A stretch of DNA of 64,000 bases from Stichopus chloronotus (lineage: Eukaryota > Echinodermata > Holothuroidea > Aspidochirotida > Stichopodidae): positions 11,203,526 to 11,267,525 of the forward strand of contig CM037849.1 in assembly GCA_021234535.1 (NCBI GenBank), in the 5' to 3' direction. Shown here in pieces: positions 11,184 to 22,113 of this stretch; the first letter of the stretch is position 1, and each line of letters starts with the position of its first letter. The notes under the pieces were generated by a model. The model did no database searches. It saw only the letters and a program-made list of their open reading frames with translations, and was not told the DNA's origin. Position numbers and translations under genes: made by a program.

Positions 11184-12358
11184 CTGTGGGTGGAGATGGT
11201 AAAATCCAAAACATGATAGAATTTTCACCATAATTCAGGGATCTGTTTCTGATAGAGAAGTTTAACCAAAGCGTAGAAAGAACTAATTCAGGGTACTTCT
11301 TGAACTTTGTGAGTGATGGAAGAATGTAGAAATTTTAAACCTTAGTGCTGTCTTCCAATGCTCCCTCTAATCCTGTATGGACTCCGAAGAATCTGGTAAC
11401 ATGGATTAAGAGATTGCTCCTACACATTAACCAGCCTCTCAATAATTTCTCATCGTAAAGTTCTCCCTCTCACCATTACTTGCTCCATAAACCAGGAAAG
11501 GACAAGGCTTGCTTTTATGATAATCAATGTACATCCTGAAAAATCATCAAGTTACCCCCCTCCCATACTTTGAACCTATATTTTGACAATGTAACAATTC
11601 AGATGCTGTACTACATGCAAAGGAGACCTTCCTCTTCCAACTCCTCATTGTATCTCTATCAGACTATTTTAATCTTAGTGACGGCAATCCTGCAACCAAC
11701 CAGACGGCAAGCAATTTAGAGAGCAATCTCTCGTAGAACAATCAGTCCTCAATTGAAGCTGAATATGATGTGCGATAGGCAATCATATTCCGCATCGTCT
11801 GGTTAGATCGATGAAACTATCAGGGCAAAAAACAAAGCTGTAATTCATCAGGATTTCAACGGAGTAAAAGGAGACAATTTGCAGCACTGCTGTCGTCTTG
11901 AGATCTTAAAGGTGGGATGAAGGAAAGAAGCAAAAGGGGGTGAAGACCAGATGCATCACATGAAAGAAAGTGGTTTGACAAATGATTCCACCTTGATTTC
12001 ACGAGAGTAACAGTGACGAGAGTAATTGGGTAAATGGAAGATGCAACTTTCTGCTAGCCTTCAAGCGAAATGAAGTGTCCAACCAGTGCTGGCTGTCATT
12101 TCTAAACAGTGCAATGACCACACTACTGTATGTTCAAACCTCATATATTACCATAATAACCATATGCAATACAGAATTATACCGACTCAAGGGGGGAGGG
12201 GGCAATGCTGTGATATTAACACAAGAGGGACCTCATAAATGACTACACATCACAAAATAGGGTCCTGCTAGGATACCAGAGAGGAATGAACCCACAAATG
12301 GCCTCTAATAATGATCAAATGTGTGTCTGTGCATCTCAGATTCTAGATTTACACCTAC
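11184..12358 (-). other. intron of the 4.1 gene
   Basis: The intron between the FA exon and the acidic-linker exon holds an AT-rich unique sequence and a G-run (12189-12201). No repeat family or coding segment is seen. Confidence 0.85.
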
Positions 12359-12531
12359 CATCCAGACTTTTTGTTCCTCTGGTGGATGGGTTAGTCCTCT
12401 TGAATGATGGGTTGTCTCTGTCGATGGTTGCAGTGGCCACCCTGGTCTGGTGCAGTGTTCTACCACTGTATCTGAAGTTAGACCCTAGATGGATAAGCGG
12501 ACGCTTGCTGGGTCGCTCTGGAGTCACCAAT
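12359..12531 (-). CDS. protein 4.1 exon: FERM-adjacent (FA) domain
   Basis: This 173-nt exon lies between CTTTGAACAG and the donor GGATG/GTAGGT. It completes the arginine codon from the previous exon, reads [20 protein letters not shown], then [20 protein letters not shown] and [18 protein letters not shown], and leaves in phase 1. The block [26 protein letters not shown] is the FERM-adjacent domain. That domain is found only in a subset of FERM proteins, including protein 4.1, and its serine/threonine sites are known to be phosphorylated in relatives to tune FERM binding. Its presence places this gene in the 4.1 proper/coracle group rather than among ezrin, talin or merlin. An open frame on the opposite strand across the same bases is only the antisense shadow. 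Confidence 0.96.
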
Positions 12532-12836
12532 CTGTTCAAAGAAGAGGTAAATAGGGTAAACAGAGTATCAACTGAAGGAAGGGAAGCATTAAAAAGAAAC
12601 AAACTGGAGGAATGGTAAGACAGTTTATACCAAAACACCCCAAAGGTACCATTCAGAGAGTATCATTATGAAAAACCATCAACATAGTACAAAGTAAGTT
12701 TGTAGAAGGAAAAGGATTTTGAAGAATTTTGTAAATTGGACCATAGGGCCCACATGGGACATTGGACCAAAAACACCTGTACACCCAAAAGGTTCACTAC
12801 CCAAGGAACATTGTGTCCACATATCAAAGAAATCCA

Positions 12837-12967
12837 TGAAAGCATGTGGGCCATGAAAACATGTGGGCCATGAAAGCATGTGGGCCATGAGGGCATCTGA
12901 AAGGAGAAGCTGTTTGAACAATAATGGATGGCTGGATGGATGTATGTATGGATGGCTGGATGGATGG
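12837..12967. repeat. 18-bp and GGATG tandem repeats
   Basis: ATGTGGGCCATGAAAGC-type units (12841-12892) are followed by (GGATGGATGTATG)-type repeats (12925-12967). They lie in the intron between the 4.1 exons at 12359 and 15197 bounds, and they create several spurious overlapping frames on both strands. Confidence 0.85.
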
Positions 12968-13379
12968 GCAGAGATACAGACAGAAAGTCCAACAGACAGA
13001 GTGATGCAACATGGTCAAGACAACTCACATACTGTAGCAAGCTGGTATGAAAATGAAAAGATGAGAAGTAAAAGGCCTTGAAAAACTTGAAACACCCATA
13101 TGTCCAAAGATTTCTAGTTCTTGTGCGGCAACTATCAACAAGTTGACATGTTACACGAATTCTATGCCATGCCATCAATTTGTTCCGTTTGCTCTTGTAC
13201 TTATTAAGGGCTTCAACTGACTACATCCTGCTCCTCTTTGATGTCTCAAGTGCACATGCAGTGGGATTCATTATTTGATTTTGCAGACTTTCCAATCCAG
13301 TATTCACGCTTCAAGAAGCTTGTTATCACTGCCATGTGCAGAGACAATACCTAACAAAATTTTTGTAAGGGATCAAAAA

Positions 13380-13452
13380 CACACACATACACACACAAGA
13401 ACCTACCCCTCACAAAAAAAAAAAACAACAACAAAAAAACACACACACCCGG
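13380..13452. repeat. CA/AAC microsatellite
   Basis: ACACACACATACACACACAA and CAACAACAAAAAAACACACA are simple-sequence DNA in an intron of the 4.1 gene. Confidence 0.9.
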
Positions 13453-15196
13453 CAACAACAATCTCCATTCCTATGAAGAGGAAAAAAAATGTTTTAACTT
13501 GATTAATTTAAGAACCTAAAAGGGTGCAGGGCACACTTATTGCATTAGGTGAAACATGCAGACATACGCTCCTCTCAATTGGATGTGTGCATGAATGGAC
13601 TCTACAATATGAGCGAGTGAGGTCTGAGTGAAAGATAACTGATGGCAATGATCGTTACTTCTTGGTGTGGCAGAATGGCTGCAATATGTAGATGCATTAG
13701 GACCAGTCGGACGCTGCAGTCCCTGTGGTCTAGGTAGTGGTACAACTCCATTAATGTAGAACAAAATGGAAAATGAACCCTGATGAGGATGCAGGACCCA
13801 GATCTCTAAAAAAAACAGGGTAAGAAAACACTCCCCTAATTGTACTTGTCTAGACTACCTTTGTGATTCATAACTCAACGGCAGCAGAGAGAATAAAAAA
13901 AAATTGCCATCTTCAGTTCAGGAATCAAAGTATCTGTTTGGGCTATACATTCAGTTTAACAGGGAGTGTTTTATTACAAGGGTCTGTTGCATTGCATATT
14001 GAAGAAAGCAAAAGTTGGTCAAAAGTGAACCTTGCTGAAAGCAGATTATGGAGGGGAGGGGAGGAAGTGAAATTTGTCTCCAGGAGGAAGTGTAAGTACA
14101 ACCTATTAAAGACAAAAAAAAAAAAGGGAAAAAAAAAGGGGAAACTGAAAATTAACTGAAATTCATGAAATGTACTTCATGCAAGAAGAGGTCTTTGACC
14201 CTGGAGGCTCATCTCAGAAGTTGAGTTTAGAGACGCACATTGATTACGTCATCATGTGATATATCTGACACGACATCGGGCAAGTAGTATTGGAATAAAA
14301 GCATCTCAATAACCAAGCATAACCATACTTGAGAAATATGTATATATAAGATGGGGAGAAAGGTAGCTCAGCTTGTGGTGTAGTAGATGGGCCGGAGACA
14401 GGGACGTAAATGATTGCAGTAGACGACCATCACTAACCATTGATCGATTAGTTCACCACAGGATGTCAAAGATTTAAGTTTTAATCTAGGTGCATATCTG
14501 ACATCAGTCAATTGTTTGAAACACTACACTGTGGGAATCTTTTATCATTTTGAACATAAAACCACCTGCTGCACATAAACAATGCCCTTATGACACAGCA
14601 TACAGGATTGAATGCACATTGCCTCCTACATATATAAACAATATACAATCTATATAGTACTAAGCCTCTCTCATGCACACACAATGTCTTGTTGCACACA
14701 AACATTGCTCCGTAACCTGCAGTATTAAGAATGGAACATAAAATGTCTACTGCACTTGAATGCAGTGTCAGTCTAAACAGCTGTAAAGCCTTGCCACACA
14801 ATGCCTTCTGTATACAAAGGATGTTCATTCTACAAACCATAACAGTTACTACACAGTTTGGTATATAGACACAAACACTGTCAGCTCAGCACCCCTTTTC
14901 TGGCGTTTAAAATGACAATTTGATTCCATGGCATGAGGACAGGATTCTGCCATTACTTCTTGAAAAAAGCAAAGGGAAGGTCCTTTCCATTAGCATATTA
15001 TAAAGTGAGGATTTGTTGTCACTGAGGAAAATTTAAATATACCCTGGTCCCTCCTCTCCTCCACCAATGTCATCCAAACTGAACCATCTCTCCTTCCTCT
15101 TACAGTCTATTAAGATATTTCCTCATTACATCAGTGATTTTTATGTCAATGGTAATATTCATCTAACAGGAACATGCAGAATGCAATTCAACCGAC

Positions 15197-15294
15197 CTGA
15201 AGAAAGTATGGTGTTCCACGCAAGACTTCCATAGGCGTTTTGCCGCTCTGTAATTGGCCAACTTGAAACCGATGGTGCTCTCGAACCTCTCGTA
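15197..15294 (-). CDS. protein 4.1 exon: end of FERM F3
   Basis: This 98-nt exon lies between the acceptor ATTCCTCTCCAG and the donor TTCAG/GTCGGT, which is slightly weak at +3 to +5. It reads [20 protein letters not shown] then [13 protein letters not shown]. It enters in phase 0 and leaves in phase 2. The segment is the last strand and C-terminal helix of F3. The helix [17 protein letters not shown] corresponds to the calcium-independent calmodulin-binding peptide described for human 4.1R ([17 protein letters not shown]), so that site is retained here. Confidence 0.97.
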
Positions 15295-15652
15295 CTGGAG
15301 AGGAATGAAAAATGGAGAGAGGAAATATATGGCATTTAACGACCTGAGAGAAGCAGCTCAAACCTACATCACCACGATATCCAACAAATATGTTAAAATC
15401 TTGTTTCTAGCCATTTACTTGACAGGGGGGTCCCAAGAAATTTTTCAATGCTTCAAAACATGTTAAAGGAACTTCAAACCCATGAACATGGTCCATAATT
15501 GGAAGTTACTTCAGTGCAAAGATATTGACATCCTAATAGGAAAATGTGCCTTTAACCTGATATGCATCCATCCAATGCAGAGGAAATCAAGATAGACATG
15601 TTTGGCCAGAAGGGAGACATCTAGAGCAAATAAGATGTCCCTCATTAAAGTG

Positions 15653-15720
15653 TTAAAAAAAAAAAAAAAAAAATGAAAAGAAAAGAAAAGAAAAGAAAAA
15701 AAAGGAAGAAGACAAAAAAA
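15653..15720. repeat. poly-A / AAAAG microsatellite
   Basis: A poly-A run followed by AAAGAAAAGAAAAGAAAAG lies in the intron between the exons at 15197-15294 and 16148-16300. Confidence 0.9.
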
Positions 15721-16147
15721 AACTCTATACTCATCACCTGCCCTTCTCAATGTGTGAAAATTTCCAAGGAAATTGCCATGGAAATTACATCGAGGGCAAC
15801 AGCCCTCAGATGAAGACAAAACTAAGTGTTTCCCATTTTCCTAACAACTACTGGTTGTCCCTCTTGTTGGGATGATTATCTTTCTTAAAATGGGAATATA
15901 TTAGTTTATGATTCAAGGCAAAAAAATTTACTGAAAAGTCATTCAGAAATACCAAGGGTCGGTCTGGCATCACTGTTCGCTGTAATTTTCCCCACTTAGA
16001 GGTCTCTACTGCCAATGTCATGTCTTGTACTGCGTAACATTGACCTTGCTGTAATAAACATCTAAGAGTGACAACTCTCTTTCTGCATGAACGCAGACTT
16101 AGCAGAAGTCACGACACGAGCACAGAGCTAAGAATTCTTGGACTCAC

Positions 16148-16300
16148 TTCTCCCGGTCGGAGCTTCACGTAAAAGTTGTTCCTCTTGTATGATATCTTCA
16201 GAATCTTAGGCCACGCAAATCGATTGATCCTTAATCTGTCTCTGTACACCAAAAGTCCTTTCTCGCAGACTCCAACCATGATATCGACACCTTCAGCATC
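16148..16300 (-). CDS. protein 4.1 exon: FERM F3 (PH-like) core
   Basis: This 153-nt exon (51 whole codons, phase 0 to 0) lies between the acceptor ACCTCTATTTAG and the donor GAGAA/GTGAGT. It encodes [19 protein letters not shown], then [20 protein letters not shown] and [12 protein letters not shown]. This is the diagnostic F3 core of protein 4.1 proteins: the [14 protein letters not shown] strands are nearly invariant across animals. F3 is the PTB/PH-like lobe that binds cytoplasmic tails, phosphoinositides and, in relatives, p55/MPP1-type MAGUKs. Its CpG content is higher than that of the flanking introns, as in the other confirmed exons. It reads straight into the 98-nt exon at 15197-15294. 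Confidence 0.98.
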
Positions 16301-16784
16301 CTAAATAGAGGTCAGAAAGGGAAAAGAAGGAGGAGGGAATAAAGAATGACCATTTCATGTCAGCTTTGAATGGAAACTTGCATAAAATGACCTAAAGTAC
16401 ATAAAAACCATACAGGGAACACAGACAATGATTCCTATGGCAATCCCTAATGATTGACCAAAGTTTGTTCAGAAAATGGGCTGTCAATCTTCTGCCAGTG
16501 GGTTAAACTCAATACACATTTAATGTAAAACCTCCTCCAGGTGTGCAGAAGCATAACAATAATATAATGATAATAAAATACTGCACTGTTGTCAGCAGTA
16601 AATCATATCATATAAATGAAACAGATCACAACAGCACCTCTAACAGGATGGTACCTGTCAAGTATGTATAATACATGAATGCTGTTATAAGACAAAGGCT
16701 GGTAACAATAAAAACCATGCAAAAGATGAACATCTGTGATAGTGTGTAGGAGTTTGGTTGATTATCAAGTAGATATGGCTGAAT

Positions 16785-16950
16785 CCCCCCACAACTCACT
16801 GGTGTAGTGACTCACAAGTGACCATACTCACCCCTTGCTAATACCAATGTATTGTGTACCACTTTGTGGTCCCAAATAACCCCCCTGAATTGACCTTGTA
16901 TGACTCTGGTTAACAAGGGGAAAGGTATGAGTCTACAATGTGAAAGTAAT
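16785..16950. mobile_element. foldback repeat family B, copy 1
   Basis: CCACAACTCACTGGTGTAGT, GACCATACTCACCCCTTGC and the inverted right part AGGGGAAAGGTATGAGTCTA plus CAATGTGAAAG match the family B pattern seen at 33.24 and 45.13 kb. Confidence 0.55.
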
Positions 16951-19084
16951 CAGTAAACCAACCTTGGGGGGGAGGCACCAAGTGAATACAAAATCTATGA
17001 AAGAAAAACATTGAGTTGTTCCTTCACCTTGCTATGAATACATATTACATGGGGTGTAAATTGGTCATATTGGTCAATTGCAGGCCTTGAGTTTCCCATT
17101 TTCCAGACATGCTACATATCACACCCTTTATAAAATTAAGAAGTGGTAAGTAGGTTGATTTATTAAGAAGTTTAATAAATTTTACCTGAGTTCTTATCTT
17201 TAAATTAACTGTGCAGAGAAATCACACTCCTCCCGGTGATTTGAGGTGATTGATGGTATGAGATCATACTCACATATCTCAAACATTCACCGCCTGCAAT
17301 TGAAAGTGTTTTTTATTCCTTCTAAAACTCACTTGAATTAACTTAATATCAGTTTCCCCAACCCTTCTTCCTCTCCTTAACACCCTCGTTCCCTGACAAT
17401 TAAGTTGAAGCTGCAGATATTTGTACCTCAGCAGCATATATGTCATCTTGCCTTGACAAAACAGGTGGTCTTCACCTCATAGGAGTCAAAACAAAAACGA
17501 TAAAGAACCTACAGGGTGCTGCTTCACACTACTGCCAATGGGAACCACAGATACCAGGACATAAATATATGAGAACACTGATAATAATCATTGCACAGCA
17601 AGAGAGAACCAGGAGAAAAGATGAAGAAAACAAGAGAGATGCAGAAATGACACAGGTCTACTTGACTTAAACAGTAACACTCCCATCACTGAGACTGTCA
17701 TACACTAAATACCAGTGGACAGATTTTGAAAATTAATATCCCTGAGACGATGACAAGTTCAGTGATATTGTTAGTCATGTAACAATTCTCCCATGCAGAA
17801 CAAATTCTCCATTTATGAGTTTCACATGCAACAGCAAATTTTTTTTTTCGCTCTTCTTTTTTTCTACTGCTGAATTAAATTTCAAAATTGTTATGGATTT
17901 CTTCTTATTTTCTTAATCTCAAAATTGTGACTGAGGTATTCCCAGGGACCTGTTAAGATACATTCTAGTGAATTTCAACACCCATAAATGGGAGTGTCAG
18001 ACATGATGGAACATTATGAACACAGGTCATGTTTTCTTTGCCTGCTCGAGTTGCTCTTGAAAGATACTTAACTTCAAACAAGTGTCACCTGTCTGGGAAG
18101 CTGCTGATAATGTCAATCTCACCAATATTTCCAACACAACAAGGTTTTTATGATGTTTTTTTTAAAAGACTCAGCTTTAACTCCTACGCTGATATTAACT
18201 CAACCTTTAAGGACTAACCCCACTGAAACCAGATGGATTACATTGTTATGGTTATTCCTCATCATAGGCTGTACACAGCTACCCTTAGTTTTGCTTCAAT
18301 ACCACTGGCAATGGAATAGGTCGGTCGACAACATGCACTTTGAGTGCTTGCAACAACTTCTTGGCAGTCACTGTAGACCAGTGGGTCATCCATGGAGACC
18401 ACAATAGTACAAACTAACTATATGAGGATATTACATTCAGTTCTCAACTTCAAAGGTTCTTCATTTTCTACACCATATTTGTCTTCTTGGTTCATATACT
18501 GTGTATTCTTGGGTTTTGCAACAACTTGCAACATTTAATGGTTGGCAACCCACGCTAAAGTTTATGAGGGCTACACCTTTTTAATTGACTTGATTAAAAA
18601 TGACAGCAAAGGGAAGTTCTGTTCTTTATCTTTCAACTCTTCCACCCATTAGAGCCATCCGAAAATTGACCTTTAAGCAGGACATTCAGTTCCCCACAAA
18701 GTCAACCACATACACTTGCCTCTGAAGAAATGTCTGTTATAAAAATAAAAGAAACAAAAGGGAGAAAAAAAAACAAAACAAACGCCTGCCTTCAAAGTTG
18801 ACATTTTAATAAGTTGTCCTTACATCAATGAAATGTCATTTTAAGTCCCCAACTATCTTACAGTTTGGGAGTCAAGTTCGTAATGCATGATGCATGCACA
18901 TGGGAACATTCCTTGTTTGGCTTAGGTGTACAACTTAAAACAGTCCCATCCAATGGACGGATACGAGCCTCGACGTGTCAGATCGATTGAACTCAAAGAG
19001 GACAGAACAGGTCTGCATGTGAGCTCTTTTATGGACAGGATCAGTGTAGTGATCATTTCAAGTGTGTCCATTGCAATATTCCAA

Positions 19085-19265
19085 ACACATTCCCAAAACT
19101 TACTGGCTTGGGAATTAACGAACGACGTACTCACCTGATATGACCTATACCTAACTATACTGACCATAAACTAGCAACTAGCAATTGTGTGTGTGCGTAT
19201 CCAGTCACCCTCCTCGCTTCAATAACTGCCAGCCCTTGCGACTTGTAGCTGTGAATCTGGGAAAT
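19085..19265. mobile_element. foldback repeat family A, copy 1
   Basis: This copy shares GTACTCACCTGATATGACCTA, CTGACCATAAACTAGCAACT and the GTGTGTGTGCGTATCC block with copies near 20.44, 27.89, 28.20, 48.64 and 51.12 kb. Intact copies have arms of about 45 bp: left CCTCATATAACCTATGCATT, right its reverse complement. No protein is encoded, so it is probably a MITE. Confidence 0.6.
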
Positions 19266-19758
19266 CACTTTAATCATGATCAATGTTCAAAGGGCTCCCC
19301 CAAAGTTTGGTCAATGCAAGCTCTGATAGAGAGGGTGGGGATCAGATTATGTCACAGAAAACATGCCACAGGTTTTCATGATTCTTTATTTTAACAAACT
19401 GTCTTTCCCACTGTATCATAATTTCCATATGTATGAGACCTCCAACAGTAATCACTTTTCTCAACCCTCCTCAAATGTACCTAAGAGATTCAATGTGAAA
19501 AACTACAATGACTTTTGAAGGAAGTAAAAACTCCAGTCAAAATGGTGTGGGTATTCAGGGGTGACTGAACACTAACCCTACGTTGCATTTAGTGTAAGCA
19601 AGGGATAAAGTTTGTTGTCTACTATGATGATCTAGAGAGACTTCATAGGCAGAAATGGAGACGGGCCAGCGAAAACAAAACTGGAGAATTTGATCGATCC
19701 CGTAAGATAGGAAAAGGAAGCTCTCTGGTAACCAAATGATATAGTTTTGAAAACTCAC

Positions 19759-19846
19759 CCTTGCATGGTGTAAGTCAACACCATACATTGCCAATTTCTT
19801 GGCATTTTCTAGGAAATGAAGGTCTGCTTCAGATGGAGTCTGTCCC
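19759..19846 (-). CDS. protein 4.1 exon: F2-F3 junction, calmodulin-site region
   Basis: This 88-nt exon lies between the acceptor TTTTTCTTGCAG and the donor AAGG/GTGAGT. After completing a lysine codon it reads [20 protein letters not shown] followed by YGVDLHHAR. It enters in phase 2 and leaves in phase 0. The segment corresponds to the end of F2 and the first strand of F3. In vertebrate 4.1R the aligned stretch (LENAKKLSMYGVDLHKAKD) is the calcium-dependent calmodulin-binding peptide, with Ser185 at the S. Here codon 19789-19791 is GCA, alanine, at that position. The motif otherwise matches closely. Confidence 0.97.
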
Positions 19847-20434
19847 CTGCAAGAAAAAGGTGAGTCAATACAACAGTTATCTTTAACAGGCACAAAAAGT
19901 GAACAAATTCCACACAAAAAATACACCAAAACTTTCATGGTTTGCTTACTTATACTAGCGTTTGCACGGGTCCAAAAATTCTGAACAGGTTACCCGCACT
20001 CCACAGTCCCTCATGTACCCGGGTGCCTTAAAACATAACTTCTGCTACGCTACCACTTCATGGTGGCATCACAGTACCACATTGTGCTTTGTATGATCAT
20101 ATACAACGATGTATCATAAGTAAGGAATGGCAATGAAGTATACTTAGGCAGTACATGCCAAATTTTGTCACACTAACATACCTCCTCACTCAGTGAAACT
20201 TTAGATCCTGGTAGCAATTTCAGAACAGGTCCTGACATTGTCAGTCCCATATCTGGTACCGGATACCTGTTGCAAACACTAATTTTCATGACTCACTAAC
20301 CTGTCTCCTGTAAGAATGACTGCAAATCTCATCAACTGTGCCTGGAATGAACCAGATGATTCTTCTTGAGATTCAAAACTGAATCAAACCTATCATGACA
20401 ATCATTTCGATTGGACCAAAGCAGTTTCCCCTCA

Positions 20435-20600
20435 AACTGCATGGTTTGGGAAGCAAGGCATGACGTACTAACCTCATATAACCTACATAGCAAATGGCAA
20501 TTGTGTGTGTATGTATATGGTCACACACACAATTGCCAGTTTCTAGATTACGGTCAATACCGTAATGCATGGGTTATGTGAGGGAGTATCAGCTGTGAAT
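20435..20600. mobile_element. foldback repeat family A, copy 2 (both arms)
   Basis: The left arm ACCTCATATAACCTACATAG and the right arm ending TAATGCATGGGTTATGTGAG are inverted relative to each other. Between them TGGCAATTGTGTGTGT (20495-20510) and ACACACACAATTGCCA (20523-20538) form a perfect 16-bp stem with a 12-base loop. This is the clearest evidence that family A elements are foldback MITEs. Confidence 0.75.
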
Positions 20601-21873
20601 TCAATGCTCTATGAATGATAAATTGGAGGCTAATGTAGAACAGGAATTCTGAGCTACAAGGAGAAACAAATCATTATCCCATGCAACATTATGACAACAT
20701 CACATCCTGCTTGCTTCATTGTGCTTTGGCTATGAAAAGTTATTACTTTGACTATCAATGTCTTCATAACAGAACAGAACATTTGACATGAATTCTTGCA
20801 TTACTTCCTCCGCTGCCACTTGTCAAATATTCACTTTTGGTTTGAACTGTCATTGGAACAAGAGACCACTTGTGAAACTTACAGCCTGCATGATCTCCTG
20901 GCTCTTTCAACAAGTGGACAGAATTGCATATTCAGAATCATGCATATGCATGAACTGCATATAGCTTTGAAAGCAATCAGTCTCTCCTTGATGTTTCCCT
21001 GTCAGTGTTGAAGTAGCACTTGTATGATGACATTTCTTAGACAGAATCAATGTTTGCTTGTCAGAGCTATGATCAGTAATGACTGTGAATGTTGTTATGC
21101 AGTCCTGAAAAGCTTCTGTTGGTTGATGACAGTTCTTTTTTTCTTAAAACACACCGTGAACGTTAATTCACGTTATGGATCTGTTTGGATTTCACTAACA
21201 TCGCGATAACTTTCATTACTGACACATGAGGGTAACGGGTGTCTCTCCTGATGATTGAGAAGTAATGTGTCACTGTGACAGCAATGTGGCAGCACTGTTG
21301 CTATGTGGCTCTGACTGTGAATTAAAAAAAGTGTTTATACATGCAAAAAAACTAGCAGCACACTTGCACTGGCATTCACCACTTTCATAATTTACATGGG
21401 GACATGACTCCTTACCTATGGTTGATAGGATGCACTTGAAATAGCCACTGTGAAAGGAGGGGGAGAGATGGTGGAAAGAAGAGGAGGAGGAGGACAGGGG
21501 GAAGACTGGCTTCTAGCTTGATAGCTTCATACTGATTGGATGTTGGTTGAGAGGTAACCAAGGGTAACCGGTTGCAATTGCATCTGATGTGCAGTATTTT
21601 AGTTAATATGGAAACACACAGAAGCTATGTACCTACTGTGTGCCTTACATACTGACAGTTCAACATAATGTAAAATGAATATCTGAAGCTTACATACAGG
21701 GGCAAGTTGATGCAGACTATATGCCACATCCACAATGTTGAAAGCAAAACATATCCCTCATGGATTTTTCAAATGAAACTGAATATTATGCACTTAACCT
21801 GCATACTTCAAAATGCACGGCTCGGGATTGCTGTAACATAAACGGGAAAAGGCAAGACCTGTGAAACACTTAC

Positions 21874-22113
21874 TTGTGAGTTTTATGTAATTCTAACACC
21901 TTTTCTTCCAGTTTTTTCTGCTCATCAGTTGTGGTACCATTGGGTGCAAAGTTAAATGGCTGCAGATAGGCAGTGTCGTTGCCGTGCTTCTCGGGATCGT
22001 GGTCGCCGAGTTCGCTCTGGACTACATAGGAGCCCAACAGGGCATGAGTGACTTGGGAACATGGCAGTCGGCCCTTCTGAATGTCTTCTCTCAACTGTAA
22101 ACATAACTGATAT
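21874..22113 (-). CDS. protein 4.1 exon: FERM F2 lobe
   Basis: This 240-nt exon encodes most of the alpha-helical F2 lobe. It opens after TTCTCTCGTTAG, reads [19 protein letters not shown], then [19 protein letters not shown], and closes with [13 protein letters not shown] at the donor ACAA/GTAAGT. It enters in phase 2 and leaves in phase 2, matching both neighbours. From memory of vertebrate 4.1R, the equivalent exon is about 219 nt. The extra 21 nt lie around [19 protein letters not shown], a surface loop between helices. Key family residues (RLPCS, LLGSY, SELGD) are intact. The F2 lobe in relatives packs against F1 and F3 to form the trefoil that binds membrane proteins such as glycophorin C, band 3 or neurexin-type tails. 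The partner here is unknown. Confidence 0.97.

Larger units (their letters stand above)
16301..19758 (-). other. intron of the 4.1 gene
   Basis: This intron of about 3.5 kb holds the family B copy at 16.79 kb and a family A copy at 19.09 kb. The remainder is AT-rich, with nothing coding that I can support. Confidence 0.85.

Noticed and set aside
10924..11202. 92-codon plus-strand frame
   Set aside because: It is antisense to the acidic-linker exon of the 4.1 gene, whose splice phase fits the FA exon.
12286..12618. 110-codon plus-strand frame
   Set aside because: It is antisense to the FA-domain exon.
12666..13178. 170-codon minus-strand frame and three overlapping smaller frames
   Set aside because: They run through 18-bp and GGATG tandem repeats inside a confirmed intron; the repeats keep several registers open by chance.
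13537..13764. Minus-strand frame with a proline-rich start (PLPRPQGLQRPTGPNAS)
   Set aside because: It falls in the intron between two phase-matched 4.1 exons, so it is not part of the main transcript; no good splice sites.
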